A stretch of DNA of 64,000 nucleotides from Thamnidium elegans (GCA_025201345.1 JAIXMG010000002.1:1860001-1924000), one strand, 5' to 3'; positions 8,909 to 20,467 are shown, counted from the stretch's first letter. The notes: generated by a model not told the origin, from the letters alone. Program-made: numbers and translations.

Positions 8909-9682
8909 ATGACTTTTATATCAACAGTCTTAATTATTTTCACTATTATACCTCTTGTTCCAGTCTTTGCTTATGTGATTGGTTTACTAGTTCCAGCTAG
9001 TCACATAGTTTCAAGATCGTCGACCTTTAAAATCTCTCCTCAGAGACTATGGAATATTCTAACAGACGTAACCAATTACCCTCAATGGCAATCCAAAGTC
9101 GAGAAAGTCGACCTAGATAAATCTAATCAAGATGAAACTGTATTTATCGAGTATTCTACCAAAAAGAGACACACCGTCATCATTCATCACGAACATATTA
9201 AATACAAGTCCTTATTACGTATATTAGAAGAACGACCGGTTTCAACCTTACCTTCCAAAATTCCCACCTTTTCTGGTTCTTGGACGTTTGAAATAACTCA
9301 AGAAAAAGAACATGACGATCTGCTGACACTCAAGATTACAGAACAAGGAGTTATTAAAAAACCAATGGTTCGTATGATCCATTTATTACTGTTTGGATTT
9401 CATAGTCGCATTGATCGCTTTCTAAATGATCTGCATAAAAAAATTGCGGCGGACAATACTCAAGTACCTTGTGTAGATTTCTCAAAGGATCCGCTGTTTT
9501 ATTCAACTATTGAGTCCACAACTTTACAAAAACATAATTTATCTGCAACTGATCTTGATCATCATCAGCAGGTTGACGCAAATGACTTTTCGGTATTGTC
9601 TGAATCGAGAGTAGGAGATAAGGAATGGGATTTAATGAGCGAAATTTACGAACGTACTCCTACAGCTACTTCATCTTTGTAA
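8909..9682 (+). CDS. Membrane-anchored SRPBCC/START-like lipid-binding-fold protein
   Basis: Single-exon ORF of 257 residues. It starts with a hydrophobic anchor (about residues 3-30, STVLIIFTIIPLVPVFAYVI). A domain of about 140 residues follows whose pattern (SRSSTFKISPQRLWNILTDV, NYPQWQSKVEKVDL, then an amphipathic C-terminal helix SRIDRFLNDLHKKIAA) fits the SRPBCC superfamily (polyketide-cyclase/START fold, a deep hydrophobic pocket). The last 70 residues are polar and acidic. Ligand and pathway are unknown; the domain assignment is from pattern only. The hydrophobic start supports ATG 8909; an overlapping frame at 8755-9000 has no such features. Confidence 0.7.
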   Translation: MTFISTVLIIFTIIPLVPVFAYVIGLLVPASHIVSRSSTFKISPQRLWNILTDVTNYPQWQSKVEKVDLDKSNQDETVFIEYSTKKRHTVIIHHEHIKYKSLLRILEERPVSTLPSKIPTFSGSWTFEITQEKEHDDLLTLKITEQGVIKKPMVRMIHLLLFGFHSRIDRFLNDLHKKIAADNTQVPCVDFSKDPLFYSTIESTTLQKHNLSATDLDHHQQVDANDFSVLSESRVGDKEWDLMSEIYERTPTATSSL

Positions 9683-10036
9683 TATTTTCTGGAAATCAGG
9701 TTTTTTTTCTTTCTATTAGATAAATAAACAAATAAAACGTCATTTAAAATCACTCATCTTTTTGGGTAGCACTTAGAAAAATAAGCTCATATACTGTACA
9801 ACAATAGATAAAAGCCAACTTTCATTTTTTGCCATTAAAACTCAAAATTCTTGACAACAAACTCTTTTTTTTTTGCCTGCACAATTAGTTATAAACAGTT
9901 GCCGTATACGATTACCTTCACTGTTTTTATTTCCCGTAGCCAACTTTGCCACTGAGAGGTATATATACCTGGTGCGAGTTTTGTAACTGTTGATAATTTC
10001 TTTTTCATCAAGTTGTTTTCTTCTTTTCGTTCTTAG
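9683..10036. other. Intergenic spacer, convergent 3' ends
   Basis: AT-rich DNA between the 3' end of the SRPBCC gene and the 3' end of the small minus-strand candidate. Nothing else is recognised. Confidence 0.5.
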
Positions 10037-10276
10037 TCAGTTTTCGATAGATTCAATAAAGAATGCATTTAAATCTTCACCAGATAATTGAGTATATTGA
10101 CGCTTGTTCGTGTTACTAATTTCAAAGCTAGGATGTTTCAATTTCTCTTTAAGCAAAGGAGATAGAGTTATAGCCCCCCTTTTGAACATCTGTTTTGCTC
10201 CGTTCTGGTTCTATTTGAAATAATAATTAGTCATTAAAAGCTACTAAATCCGATTTTATACACCTACGTCATTCAT
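10037..10276 (-). CDS. Small candidate gene of about 60 residues, function unknown
   Basis: Minus-strand exon 10037-10210 is open and protein-like: QMFKRGAITLSPLLKEKLK, then HPSFEISNTNKRQYTQLSG and EDLNAFFIESIEN before TGA. An intron 10211-10267 (GTAGGT...AATAG) joins it in frame to ATG-AAT-GAC (10268-10276), giving 60 residues in total. The composition is unlike that of nearby random frames (few Phe/Lys homopolymers, mixed polar). The start exon is short and could instead be part of a longer, unseen exon. I do not recognise the family. Too short and too interrupted for routine ORF finding. Confidence 0.4.
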
Positions 10277-10845
10277 AAATGTTGCAATATTATCAAAAAT
10301 GAAAAACAAGTTAAAAAAGAAAAAAGAGTAAGCAGTGTACTGTTTCCTTTCAGTACCTGAGAAACAGTTATTACACAAGCTACTTTTGTACTACACACAT
10401 ACTGAGATTGTCGGAATTTTAAGAAACTAAATAATTCTTTCCAAAAATAGGTCTTTTCCCCATCGCGCGTGTACGTTGTTCTAATGGCCGTTACATTCCA
10501 TTAGCAATTCAACGGATTTGTAGCGGGATTTGAAAGTCATTTTGCAATATTTTATTTTTCAATATTTTTGATAAAAAGCGTTTAAAGTGATTGTATATAT
10601 CTTTTTAAAGTAAGCAATAATAATTACTATCTATTGTTGAATAAAGAAAAAAAAAAGTATTCTTTTTTTTTAAAAAAAAGAAAAAAAGTGACTGCCCTGA
10701 TCAAATAGGGAAACAAGATTTCGAGTGAAATCCTGTGCTGAGTTTTAACCAAGCAAATTTTTTTTTTAAAACATCTATTTATACTATCTTGTTTATCCAC
10801 ACTCTTTCTCTCTCTCTCTTATCTTTTTCCAAGAACAGAACTTAG
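10277..10845 (+). promoter_or_regulatory. eEF3 upstream region with CT-rich initiator tract
   Basis: About 570 bp without a gene. Just before the eEF3 ATG there is a pyrimidine tract at 10798-10831 (ACTCTTTCTCTCTCTCTC-like), a common feature near transcription starts of highly expressed fungal genes. A T9A8 inverted tract lies at 10663-10680. No TATA box is clear. Confidence 0.45.
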
Positions 10846-13800
10846 ATGATGGTTTCCGCTACCAATGAACAAGTAGCAACGGTCACTGATCTCCTTACAA
10901 AGATTAACACTGCACCTACTTCTGAAGAGGTTGAAAAGGCAGCTCAAGACCTCGCCAAGACGATTCAATCTCAAGGTATGATTATGATCAAGACATGCAA
11001 GATTCTTGATAAACTTTCAGGATCTATCAAGAACAAGAAGTCTGGTTTAGAGCGTGAAGGAGGACTTATCGGATTCAATGCTTTGCAAGAGGTTTTGGGT
11101 CATGAAATCGAACCTCTTTTATTAAAGCACCTCGATTCTTTCCTTGACCTTTATGCTGATAAGGGTGCTGTTGTTCAAGAAGCTGCCCAAGTTGCTTCTC
11201 GTACTTTGGTTGACTCAATTCCTGCAGAGGCAACAAAGGCACTTTTACCTGTCTTATTGGTCGGTATGGGTTTCGGTAATGGTAACAGTAAGAAATGGCA
11301 AACAAAGATTGGTGCCTTAAAGTTATTACAACGTTTCACTGAAAGAGCTCCTGAACAAATTGGTGAATGTTTACCTGAGATTATCCCCGCAGTTTCTGAT
11401 TGTCTTGCTGATACCAAGAAGGAAGTTGCCGCTGCAGCAGAGAAGGCTATGTTGAAGATTTGTTCTGTTGGTGGTAACCCCGATATTTATCGTCATTTAA
11501 AGGATCTTGTGTTATGTATGGGTAATCCCACTCGTGTACCTGAAACAATTGAAAAGCTTGCCCAAACTACTTTTGTTGCTGAAGTTAACGGTCCTACTCT
11601 TGCTATTATGGTCCCTCTCTTGACTAGAGCTTTGAACGAACGTTCTACTACCGTCTTGCGTCAAACTGTTGTTATCACTGATAATTTGTGTAAGCTCGTT
11701 CGTGATCCTCGTACTGCAGCTCAATTTTTGCCTCAATTGTTCCCTGGTATTGAACGTCAAGCCGAAACTGCTGCTTTCCCTGAAATTCGTGTCTTGGCTA
11801 ACAAGGCTAAGGATACCTTAATTGCATCTGGTGGTCATGGTGACAAGTCTGATGCTGATGGTAACTTAACTGAGGTTTCAATTGAAGAGTGTATCAAGGC
11901 CGTCAAGACCGCTTGTACCAAGACTCAAGGTTTCGTTGACTCCTTCTTTGACTCCTATGTCGCTTATATTGGTACTATTGTTGCCGATTTCACCCGTCAA
12001 GAAATGTTTGTTAAGGAGAAGTGGGCTGAACTTATCTCCGCTTATCTCAAGGCATTCATCGTAAAGTCTGATATCCCTTCTATTGTTGATGGTGTTTATG
12101 AGGAAATTCATACTCTTTACAAGAGTCGTAATAAGGGTGGCGATGATGCTGCTATTGATGAGCAAGAAGGTGAAGAGATCTGTCGTGTTGATGATTTCTC
12201 TCTTGCTTACGGTACTCGTCTTCTTTTAAGTCATACCAGATTGAAGTTGCATCGTGGTCAACGTTATGGTCTTTGTGGTCAAAACGGTGCTGGTAAATCT
12301 ACTTTGATGAACGCTATTCATAGTGGTAAGGTTGAAGGTTTCCCCTCTCAAGATGAAGTCCGTACTGCTCTTGTCGATTATAACTCTCAAGCTGCTGATC
12401 CTGCTCTTCATATTGTTGATTACGTTTCTGCTGATTCTCTCTTATCTGACTTACCTCGTGATGAAATTGAAAAGTCTCTTCGTGATGTTGGTTTTGATGA
12501 TGCCCGTCTTGAGATGCCCGTTTCTGCCTTATCTGGTGGTTGGAAGATGAAGCTTGAACTTGCTCGTGCTATTCTTTCCAAGGCTGATATCTTGTTGTTG
12601 GATGAACCTACTAATCATTTGGATACTACCAACATTAAGTGGTTAGAAGATTATTTAAACGCTCAATCTCAAGTTACCTGTCTTATTGTTTCTCACGACT
12701 CCGGTTTCTTGGATAATGTTTGTACTCAAATTCTTCATTATGAGGGCAGAAAGCTTCGTTTGTATCACGGTAACTTGTCTGACTTTGTTGCTGTCTATCC
12801 TCCTGCTCGTACCTATTACCATCTTGATGCTTCTACTATTGAGTTCACTTTCCCCAAGCCCTCTGTCTTGCAAGGTGTTCGTTCTAATACAAAGGCTATT
12901 CTCAAGATCAATGATTGTACTTTCACTTATCCTGGTAACAAGACCCCCTCTCTTTACAATGCCACCGCTTATTTGTCTCTCTCCTCCCGTGTTGCCGTCG
13001 TTGGACCTAACGGTGCTGGTAAGTCTACTATGATTAAGCTTTTGACTGGTGAGACTGTTCCTCAAACTGGTACTGTCTGGCGTCATCCTGCTCTCCGTAT
13101 CGGTTATGTTGCACAACATGCTTTCCATCATTTAAACCAACATCTTGAAAAGACTCCTACCGATTACTTACAATGGCGTTACTCTACTGGTGAAGATAAA
13201 GAAGTTGCTGAAAAGTCCACCCGTCAATGGAGCGCTGATGAGCTTGCCCAAATGGATAAGATGATCACAGTCAATGGAACACCCCGTCAAATCGAAGCAC
13301 TCTTGGGTCGTACTAAGTTCAAGAAGACTTTCCAATATGAGATCAAGTGGAGAAACATGATTCATAAACACAACACCTGGTTCACTCGTGAAAAGTTGCT
13401 TGAACTTGGTTACTCAAAGATTGTTCAACAATTCGATGATAAGGAAGCTTCTCGTGAAGGTTTGCTCTATCGTGATTTAACTATTCCTCAAATTCGTCAA
13501 CATTTCAGTGATATTGGTCTCGATCCCGATATTGCTCAATTCACAAAGATGAGCGCTCTCTCTGGTGGTCAAAAGGTTAAGGTTGTCATCGCTGCTGCTA
13601 TGTGGAACAATTGTCATATGTTGGTTCTTGATGAACCTACTAATTTCTTGGATCGTGAAGCTCTCGGTGGTCTTGCTACTGCTATCAAGAAGTGGGAAGG
13701 TGCTGTTGTTATGATTTCTCATTCCAATGAATTTGTTGACGCATTATGTCCTGAAAGTTGGAAGTTGATTGGTGGTAAACTTTATAAAGATGGTATCTCC

Positions 13801-13971
13801 TCTGTTCAAGATGAGACCCTTATTGATGAAGAAAAGGTAAACGCAAAGATTTCCAAGAAGAAGAAGAAGACTAGAAATGATATCAAGTTGCAAGAAGAAC
13901 GTCACCGTGCCCGTCATCTTAAGTGGTTAATTGAAGGTGGTGTTAAGGAACCTGATACTGATAGTGATTAA
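10846..13971 (+). CDS. YEF3: Translation elongation factor 3 (eEF3)
   Basis: Intronless 1041-residue ORF, the normal eEF3 length. eEF3 is the fungal ribosome-bound ABC ATPase that helps E-site tRNA release during elongation. HEAT repeats fill roughly residues 1-320. ABC domain 1 has Walker A GQNGAGKST (about 478-486), signature LSGGWKMKLELARA (about 562) and Walker B LLLDEPTNHLD (about 583-592). ABC domain 2 has Walker A GPNGAGKST (about 720-729), the chromodomain-like insertion (about 770-870), signature LSGGQKVKVVIAAA and Walker B LVLDEPTNFLD. A Lys-rich C-terminal tail follows (KKKKKKTRND). Codon use is strongly biased (CGT, GGT, AAG), unlike its neighbours and typical of high expression. 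ATG 10846 is followed directly by a second ATG; either could start. Confidence 0.98.
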   Translation: MMVSATNEQVATVTDLLTKINTAPTSEEVEKAAQDLAKTIQSQGMIMIKTCKILDKLSGSIKNKKSGLEREGGLIGFNALQEVLGHEIEPLLLKHLDSFLDLYADKGAVVQEAAQVASRTLVDSIPAEATKALLPVLLVGMGFGNGNSKKWQTKIGALKLLQRFTERAPEQIGECLPEIIPAVSDCLADTKKEVAAAAEKAMLKICSVGGNPDIYRHLKDLVLCMGNPTRVPETIEKLAQTTFVAEVNGPTLAIMVPLLTRALNERSTTVLRQTVVITDNLCKLVRDPRTAAQFLPQLFPGIERQAETAAFPEIRVLANKAKDTLIASGGHGDKSDADGNLTEVSIEECIKAVKTACTKTQGFVDSFFDSYVAYIGTIVADFTRQEMFVKEKWAELISAYLKAFIVKSDIPSIVDGVYEEIHTLYKSRNKGGDDAAIDEQEGEEICRVDDFSLAYGTRLLLSHTRLKLHRGQRYGLCGQNGAGKSTLMNAIHSGKVEGFPSQDEVRTALVDYNSQAADPALHIVDYVSADSLLSDLPRDEIEKSLRDVGFDDARLEMPVSALSGGWKMKLELARAILSKADILLLDEPTNHLDTTNIKWLEDYLNAQSQVTCLIVSHDSGFLDNVCTQILHYEGRKLRLYHGNLSDFVAVYPPARTYYHLDASTIEFTFPKPSVLQGVRSNTKAILKINDCTFTYPGNKTPSLYNATAYLSLSSRVAVVGPNGAGKSTMIKLLTGETVPQTGTVWRHPALRIGYVAQHAFHHLNQHLEKTPTDYLQWRYSTGEDKEVAEKSTRQWSADELAQMDKMITVNGTPRQIEALLGRTKFKKTFQYEIKWRNMIHKHNTWFTREKLLELGYSKIVQQFDDKEASREGLLYRDLTIPQIRQHFSDIGLDPDIAQFTKMSALSGGQKVKVVIAAAMWNNCHMLVLDEPTNFLDREALGGLATAIKKWEGAVVMISHSNEFVDALCPESWKLIGGKLYKDGISSVQDETLIDEEKVNAKISKKKKKTRNDIKLQEERHRARHLKWLIEGGVKEPDTDSD

Positions 13972-14220
13972 TTTCATTTCTTTACTTTTACCTATTTATT
14001 TCTTTTTTATATCATTTATTTCCTTCCCCTTCTACGTTTAATCATGTTGCCATATTCCACCTCAAATGTGTTTGTTTATGTTTTATATCTTCATTTTTGC
14101 ATCTCCCCTTCCCAAAAAACAACAAAAAAAAACTCCACAACATTAGAATCAATAAAAAAAATAGACTTTTTTCGAATTATATATTTTTTGCTCTTTTTTT
14201 TTTATTATTATTATTATTGC

Positions 14221-16999
14221 ATGTTGGGTTTAACTAAGCTTTATGCTGGTTCCAACTCTAGGATACTTGTATGGTTTATTATAATACTAACACTAGTTGA
14301 ATTATTCACGTTGTTTGACGCATACTTTTTTCAAAGTACAAAGTCTTTCATCTCTCCTTTACAACGAAACGATATTCAGAATTGTGACATGACTTATTCG
14401 TACCCAAAGTATATTGAGATTGACAATGTCGAGTCAACATTCAGTTCGAAGTATAAACTTTATATTTATCGCGATGGATATCGTGATAGTGATACGGTAA
14501 AACAAAAAACAAAAAAAGTATACTGTCATAGAAAAAAAAAAAGGAGGGTTTACTTATTATTTTTTTACGTAGCTTTATGGTACACCCGCATTATTTATTC
14601 CGGGGCAAGCTGGTAGTTATGGACAAATAAGGTCACTAGCTTCTACAACCACTCAATTGTATCATCAGAATCGAGAAGGAAGAAAAAATATCGATTTCTT
14701 TACAGGTAATATATATATATATATATATATGTATATAAAAAAAAGTTAACTAGAACTTATTCTTTTTTTAATTGCTGTATAAAGTTGACCTGAATGAAGA
14801 ATTATCTGCATTGAGTGGACAAAATTTGATAGATCAAGCAGTATACCTTAACGCAGTAATTAAACGAATCCAAGATATGTATCAACGGCCAGTACCTGTC
14901 ATGATTATTGGACATTCGATGGGCGGTATTGTTGCTCGAACCATGTTTATGCAACCCAATTATATTCCTTATAGTATTCGAACCATTGTTACCATCGCTA
15001 CACCTCATTTAGTTGCACCACTTTTATTAGATACCGGTATTTATAAAGCCTACAAGGATATAAAAACCTATTGGAAGACGCATCAGGATCAGTTAAAAGA
15101 CGTTGTGCTGATTTCAATTGCGGGCGGGTCGTTGGACAACATTATTCATTCGGACGGTGTGGTTATTGATAAGGTTGTGTCTAAAACAAATGGGTTTACA
15201 ACATACACTACGTCCATACCTGGGGTTTGGACCGGATGTGACCATATGGCTATTTTATGGTGCAAGCAATTTATTCAGGTGTTGTCAAGTACGTTGTTGA
15301 GTGTGGTCAATGGTGGTAGTACGGTAGAGGAGCGTATGCGTGTGTTTGAGTATCATTTATTGCAAGGGACTCGAATTCAACAACAAATTCAAGCAGTGGA
15401 TATAAATAAACTAGTCAATCGAGGAGTTCAGCCGTATATTAGACTCGGGTTTAGTAAACAGGAAACAGTACGTTCTATCACCTTTGTTGCTGCGTCTAAA
15501 AAATTGGAACTAGCAACAAATATTCAACCACAATTTGATAGGCGTTGGTCGATTGTTGGATGTAACGACTTGGAAAGGCTTGATTGTAGTTATGTTAAAC
15601 CCAAGGTTACTTTGATACCTTCAGGTACTGCAGAAAATCTTATTGGATCGAACCCATATCGATTATTACAAATTGTTAATGATGGGTTTAAGTATATTGG
15701 TGTGGTTGATCATGGTGGAGATAAGATTTTGGATGGTGATAACGAGGTATTTTTGATAGGACGTAGTGTATCGGATAAACCAGTTGTACATCCATATCAC
15801 GTTTGGGGTAATGTATATATGAAAGGGATTTTTTAAAAAGATTTATTTATGTTATTTTTGATAGATATTGGCTACGGTGGAATTAATATTCATATCGATC
15901 AAGAACATCCTGTACACAGTTTTCCTTTTCTTCAAAACTCATTGTTTGCATTTGATGTCAACGTTAATTTAATTAATAGGACAGAGGAAAGTTTATTTAA
16001 GCCTATGATGCAACAATCGATTGGCAAAAGTGAAATAAAGTACTTTAGAGGACTTGAGATGGGTGTCTCTGATCGAATTACATTTCATCAAGAACTTGAT
16101 CATGAAGGGTTACAGTTACGGTTTTTTATGGATAATGAAGTAATGGATATATCTATAAAGGTCGATTGGTATGGTACTTTAGGTCGTTGTGTACTTCGGT
16201 ATGGTAGTATTATGGTATTGTTTTTTTGGACAATTTCTTTTGTTGTGCTTTTATCTCAATTGTACACTTATACTATCAATGGCAAACGTATAGTGATTTT
16301 TTTTTTTTTTTTTAACAAAAACAAACATTTAGTTTCTTTTTTTTTTTAGGTGAATTTATTCGATTTGAAATTGCTTTATCTCAATGCCTAAAGGGCCCTC
16401 TTCTTCAACTAGTTGGATTACTTTTAATTGCTAGTAGCGTTCAATTCTACTATCCTTCTGAAAGTATCTTGTTTGGAACAGACGATTGGATGATGACCTG
16501 CCTGCTATTATTTATATTTGCAATGAGTATTGGATTAACACTGATTATTTGGCTAGCCGTATCTATGATCGTTGCAGTATTGGCAGTACCTCTACGCGTG
16601 TTTCCTATGCAAGTACAAAGTCAACATACAAGTATAAAACCAATGGTAGTTCAAATGACTCTGGTGATAGCATTGATTGGATTTGTACCATCTTCTGTGA
16701 TATTCTCGTTGTATTTTATTATTTGGATGTGTATGACGGCGGTTGCTCATACAGCAGCTAGATCTGATTTACCAAAGATCCGAAATATGTATTATTATAG
16801 ATTATCTTGGTTAGTATTCTTGACATCTTTATTACCTTATTATGTGCCTAGCGTTATTGTGTATGTGAAGGATATAATGATAGGTTGGACTCACTATCGT
16901 GTTTCACCTATTGTATTAATGCAAGATATACCTGCATTATTTATGATTATTTATTTGGTAACACTGGGAAGGAATCCGGATAGATTAGAGCTAAAGTAA
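14221..16999 (+). CDS. BST1: GPI-inositol deacylase, PGAP1/Bst1 family
   Basis: Five exons join in frame: 14221-14496, 14573-14705, 14785-15807, 15865-16287, 16350-16999; 834 residues. ER membrane lipase that removes the acyl chain from the inositol of GPI anchors, needed for ER exit and quality control of GPI proteins. After a short cytosolic N-terminus comes a membrane segment (about residues 15-36). Next are the family blocks GTPALFIPGQAGSYGQIRSL, DFFTVDLNEELSALSGQ and the nucleophile motif IIGHSMGGIVART (Ser near residue 181), then a lumenal region and several C-terminal membrane segments from about residue 590. All introns are GT-AG. The ATG at 14044 upstream is in poorly coding sequence and was not used. 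Confidence 0.93.
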
Positions 17000-17258
17000 G
17001 TAACCTACTCTCTTTCTCTCTTTATCTCTCTTATTTACTCTTACATAATCTAGATTTGTAAAACCTATCATTTATATAATGAATGGAGTAATCATATACC
17101 AAGTATTATTTGGCTTCTTACATCCTTTCCTATTACACCAACTCTTTTAAAATAATATAAATATATAAATAAAATGCATTCTGATTTTGTTTTTAAAAAT
17201 GGGGCGAGAAGCAAGCGACATTTACTATTTTATTTAAACATGTAAAAATATATTTTGT

Positions 17259-18556
17259 TTAGACGGAAGCTTGGATAGCGGGTTCAACAAAATCCTTGGA
17301 GGCCTTAGCACCAGTATCATCACCAGCGGCGTTAGCACCACCGTGAAGAGCCAAAAGAGCAGAGACATCGAACTTGGGAGCCTTGAGGATCTTGACCTTA
17401 CGGGTGTAGGTGTTTTGGAGAGGGTAGATACCTTGACAAGCCTTTTCAATACGGACAGCGATAGCATCTTGAGCGGATTGAGAAGCGGAAGAGGTAACCT
17501 TGGCAACAAGTTCCTTAAGATCACAGGCAACAGCTTCTTCAGTCATAATCTCGAACATCTTCTTACGGATTTGACGGATTTGAGCAGCTTGAGCATAGGT
17601 GGTCTTCTTGATTTGGTTACGACGACGAGAAGTGAAAGAGACAGCGAAGAGACGGACAAGATAACCATCGGTAGTCTTGACATCAACAAAAGCCTCAATC
17701 AAAGATTGCCACTTCTTAACCATGGAACGGAGCTTATCGGTGGTCATATCCATACGGTAGAAATTGGTGAGACAGTTCTTACCTTGGATTTCATCAACCT
17801 TCAATTGGATCTTACGGAAAGAACGAGATTCGTCCTTGGACAAATCACCGAGAGACATCTCGACAACACGACCGAGGAGAGAGTCGTTGGCGTTACGGAG
17901 ACCTTGAGTACGGTTGACAAGAGTCTTACCGACTTGACGGACATCGAACATGGAAGGAGCCTTGATATCATACCAATCCTTACGGGTGAAGGGGTCAACG
18001 CTAAATATTTTAAAAAAAGCGTGTAAGTTAACATGAATTGAAAGTCTTTTTTTTTAGAGCGAGTGAGAAAGAAAAAAAAACTAGTGTTTTTCATGTTGAA
18101 TTGAATTGCCGTATAGAATTAAAAAGTTGCACTGATTAACCGATCCATAAGGTAACTTTTTGATCAGGTAGCTTATTATTTTTTCAAAAAAAAAGTTCTA
18201 TTCGTTTGACTTTTTTTTTTTTTTTTTCTTCCAATGACTTTTTTCCGCTTATCGATTCTCTCTTTTATATCTTTCTGTTTCTCGCTCTCTCGTCAAGTAA
18301 ATTAAAAGAGTTACTTACACCTTCTTCTTCAAACCCTTCTTTCCCTTTGAAAGACGCCTAATAAAATACAGTTGAAGGTCAATGAGAATGTTCCATTCGA
18401 GTAATATTTAAAAAAAAAAAAAAGTATGTCTTTTTTTTTTTTTTTTTGCCAATGATGCTTACTTATTCTTGCCGACAGCTATTCAATAAAAAGGAGGATG
18501 GATTAATACAACGCATTGATATGTCGATATTGGATGGATGGTATATACGTACCCAT
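17259..18556 (-). CDS. RPS1: 40S ribosomal protein eS1 (S3a)
   Basis: Four exons on the minus strand: 18553-18556 (ATGG), 18463-18478 (16 nt), 18319-18357 (39 nt) and 17259-18000, total 801 nt, 266 residues, normal for eS1. The start reads [20 protein letters not shown], then [18 protein letters not shown], the conserved eS1 N-terminus. eS1 is a structural protein of the small ribosomal subunit near the mRNA exit. All three introns have clean GT and AG ends (GTACGT...ATAG, GTAAGC...TTAG, GTAAGT...TTTAG). The 318-nt intron 18001-18318 is long for this genome; I saw no snoRNA C/D boxes in it. The first two coding exons are exceptionally small. The 251-codon antisense frame is a shadow of codon bias. 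Confidence 0.95.
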
Positions 18557-19389
18557 ATTATCGTTTTAAAAGAAGGATCTCATTGTTTGGTAGCCAAAAC
18601 GTTATTAAGAGTAGTGAGGGCCCGAAAAATGGTTACAGGACTGCTTTTCGCCTGTTCGAACTAGTAAACCGAACCTTTTCAAGCCGGAGGTTTAAAAAAA
18701 ACCCTTTTTCTCTGTAAGTCTTACGGAAGTCTTAGCATATTTTTAATTAAGAAGCTTTTATATTAAAGAAAAGGGAGAGGGAAGGGTGAGTATTCAATTG
18801 AACTTTCTTTCTTTTTTTTTGTAAGAAAAATAAATAAATATATACGCATATGTAAAGATTTGTTAAATTCCTTGTTCTGCTTTTAACTTTTTCTATTTCA
18901 GTTAAAATAGTAGTCCTTTTTACGGGCGTTGCTTAGTTTTTATCTTTATGATGGTGCCACCCATATACTTTATTGGGGGTTTTAAGTGTGTCATGTTTGT
19001 ATAGGCTTTTGTTGCTAAGCAGTCGGGGTCTCTAAATTATGATGATCACCAGGGACACTAAAAAAAGAAGGTTTCCTTTGGCATAACAACCATATTTCGA
19101 TACATTTATTTTTTAATAAAATTGAAAAGAGTTGCTTTAAAACCATTAAAATAGCAACACCTCCGATAAAGTGGCGTAGAAGAACTCCTTCTACCGACAC
19201 CGACGATTGTTCTATTATTCTGCCCCTTTTTTACAATATATCTTTTTTAATAGCCTTTTTTTTTTTTCATTCTTACGCAACCCTTTAAAAAAGTTGTTGT
19301 ATCAACATTTAAAGATCAAATGAATTGATTTATCTAGAGACATAATATATTTTGATTACTGTGTCTAGAACAAAAGAAACCTAATTTCC

Positions 19390-19428
<39 letters not shown>

Positions 19429-19728
19429 GTGAGGAGGGGGTTTTATTGTTGAAGGGTTATATATTTCATGTCAGGATATGTGAAACAAAAAAAAAAAATC
19501 GCATAAAAAAAAGACTACTTTTTCCACAAGGCTTTTTTGACAAAAAGAGTGGAATGGAAAACGAAAGAAGGAATCGACCCGGTGGCCCCCCAAATGCGTC
19601 ATCGAGAAGGTTTTGAATATCCGATATTTTCTCCAAAGTAAAACGCGTTCTTTTTTTTTCCTTGTTTGAAAAAATACCTTTTTGTTTCTTGAACTTTTTT
19701 TTTAAAAAAACATATACACTTCGAAAAA
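18557..19728. other. Intergenic, divergent promoters of eS1 and p23
   Basis: About 1.17 kb between the divergent eS1 and p23 starts. Contains a 37-A run at 19391-19427 and a smaller A/T-run cluster at 19680-19710. No RNA gene or credible ORF was recognised; the 61-codon minus frame at 19015-19200 lacks protein-like features. Confidence 0.5.
19391..19427. repeat. Poly-A tract, 37 nt
   Basis: Uninterrupted run of 37 A in the upstream region of the p23 gene, about 300 bp before its ATG. Such a tract is expected to disfavour nucleosomes. Confidence 0.95.
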
Positions 19729-20467
19729 ATGCCTCTCCATCCTACTGTACTCTGGGCTCAAAGAAATGATGTCATTTACTTGACAGTTGAAATTTCTGAT
19801 ATTAAGGTAATAACAGGTTTTTTTTTTAAAGAGAAAAAAAGTTTTTCTCTTTTGTTGTTGTTATTGGAAATACTTATACGGTTGTCATGTTACTATAGGA
19901 CCATAAAATTGATTTGACCGAAACTAAATTCACCTTCAAGGGTACCGGTGAAAAGGAACAAAATCAATATGAAGCCGAAATTGAGTTCTACAATAACGTT
20001 GATGTTGAGGTAAGTTTCTTTATTTATTTATGATTACGGAGAATTTTAATCTAATTTTTATTTATTTATTAAAATAGAAATCTAAGCAACACTTAACAGC
20101 TCGTAACTTAACAATGGCTATTTATAAGAAGGAAGATGGTTACTGGCCTAAACTCCAAAAGGGTGGTAAGCTCAACTTTTTAAAGGTTGATTTCCAAAAG
20201 TGGAGAGATGAGGATGAAGAAGAGGAGGAGGGTCAACAACCCGCTGACCCCATGGGTGGATTAGACTTCCAAAGCTTGATGGCTCAAGCTGGTGCTGCTG
20301 GTGGTGGATTACCTAATATGGATAACTTGGTAAAGTTTTTTCTTTTATATATGTATATATATTATATATATGTGGATATACTAATATAAACTCTTTTTAA
20401 TTTTATATAGCCTGAAGGTGATGACGATAGTGACGATGAGGAAGAAGTTGAAGAAAAGAAGCTTTAA
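19729..20467 (+). CDS. SBA1: Hsp90 co-chaperone p23/Sba1
   Basis: Four exons (19729-19806, 19899-20009, 20078-20329, 20411-20467), all phase 0, give 165 residues. p23 binds the ATP-bound closed state of Hsp90 and stabilises client complexes in cytosol and nucleus. The CS domain covers residues 1-105: MPLHPTVLWAQRNDVIYLTV, then KFTFKGTG and the conserved DGYWPKLQK and FLKVDFQKWRDED blocks. The acidic tail with a Gly/Ala/Met segment (GGLDFQSLMAQAGAAGGG) and a final EEEVEEKKL is typical of fungal and animal p23. Confidence 0.95.

Noticed and set aside
8755..9000. 81-codon plus-strand ORF overlapping the SRPBCC gene start
   Set aside because: Different frame from the clearly protein-like 8909 ORF and rich in Lys/Tyr/Ser from AT-rich sequence.
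12655..13131. 158-codon minus-strand ORF within eEF3
   Set aside because: Antisense shadow of a highly biased gene; no motif and no splice logic.
17271..18026. 251-codon plus-strand ORF opposite the eS1 gene
   Set aside because: It is a mirror of the biased codons of the ribosomal protein gene; the minus strand carries the conserved eS1 protein.
18001..18318. Long eS1 intron as a snoRNA host
   Set aside because: No C box/D box pair or H/ACA layout could be seen on the sense strand.
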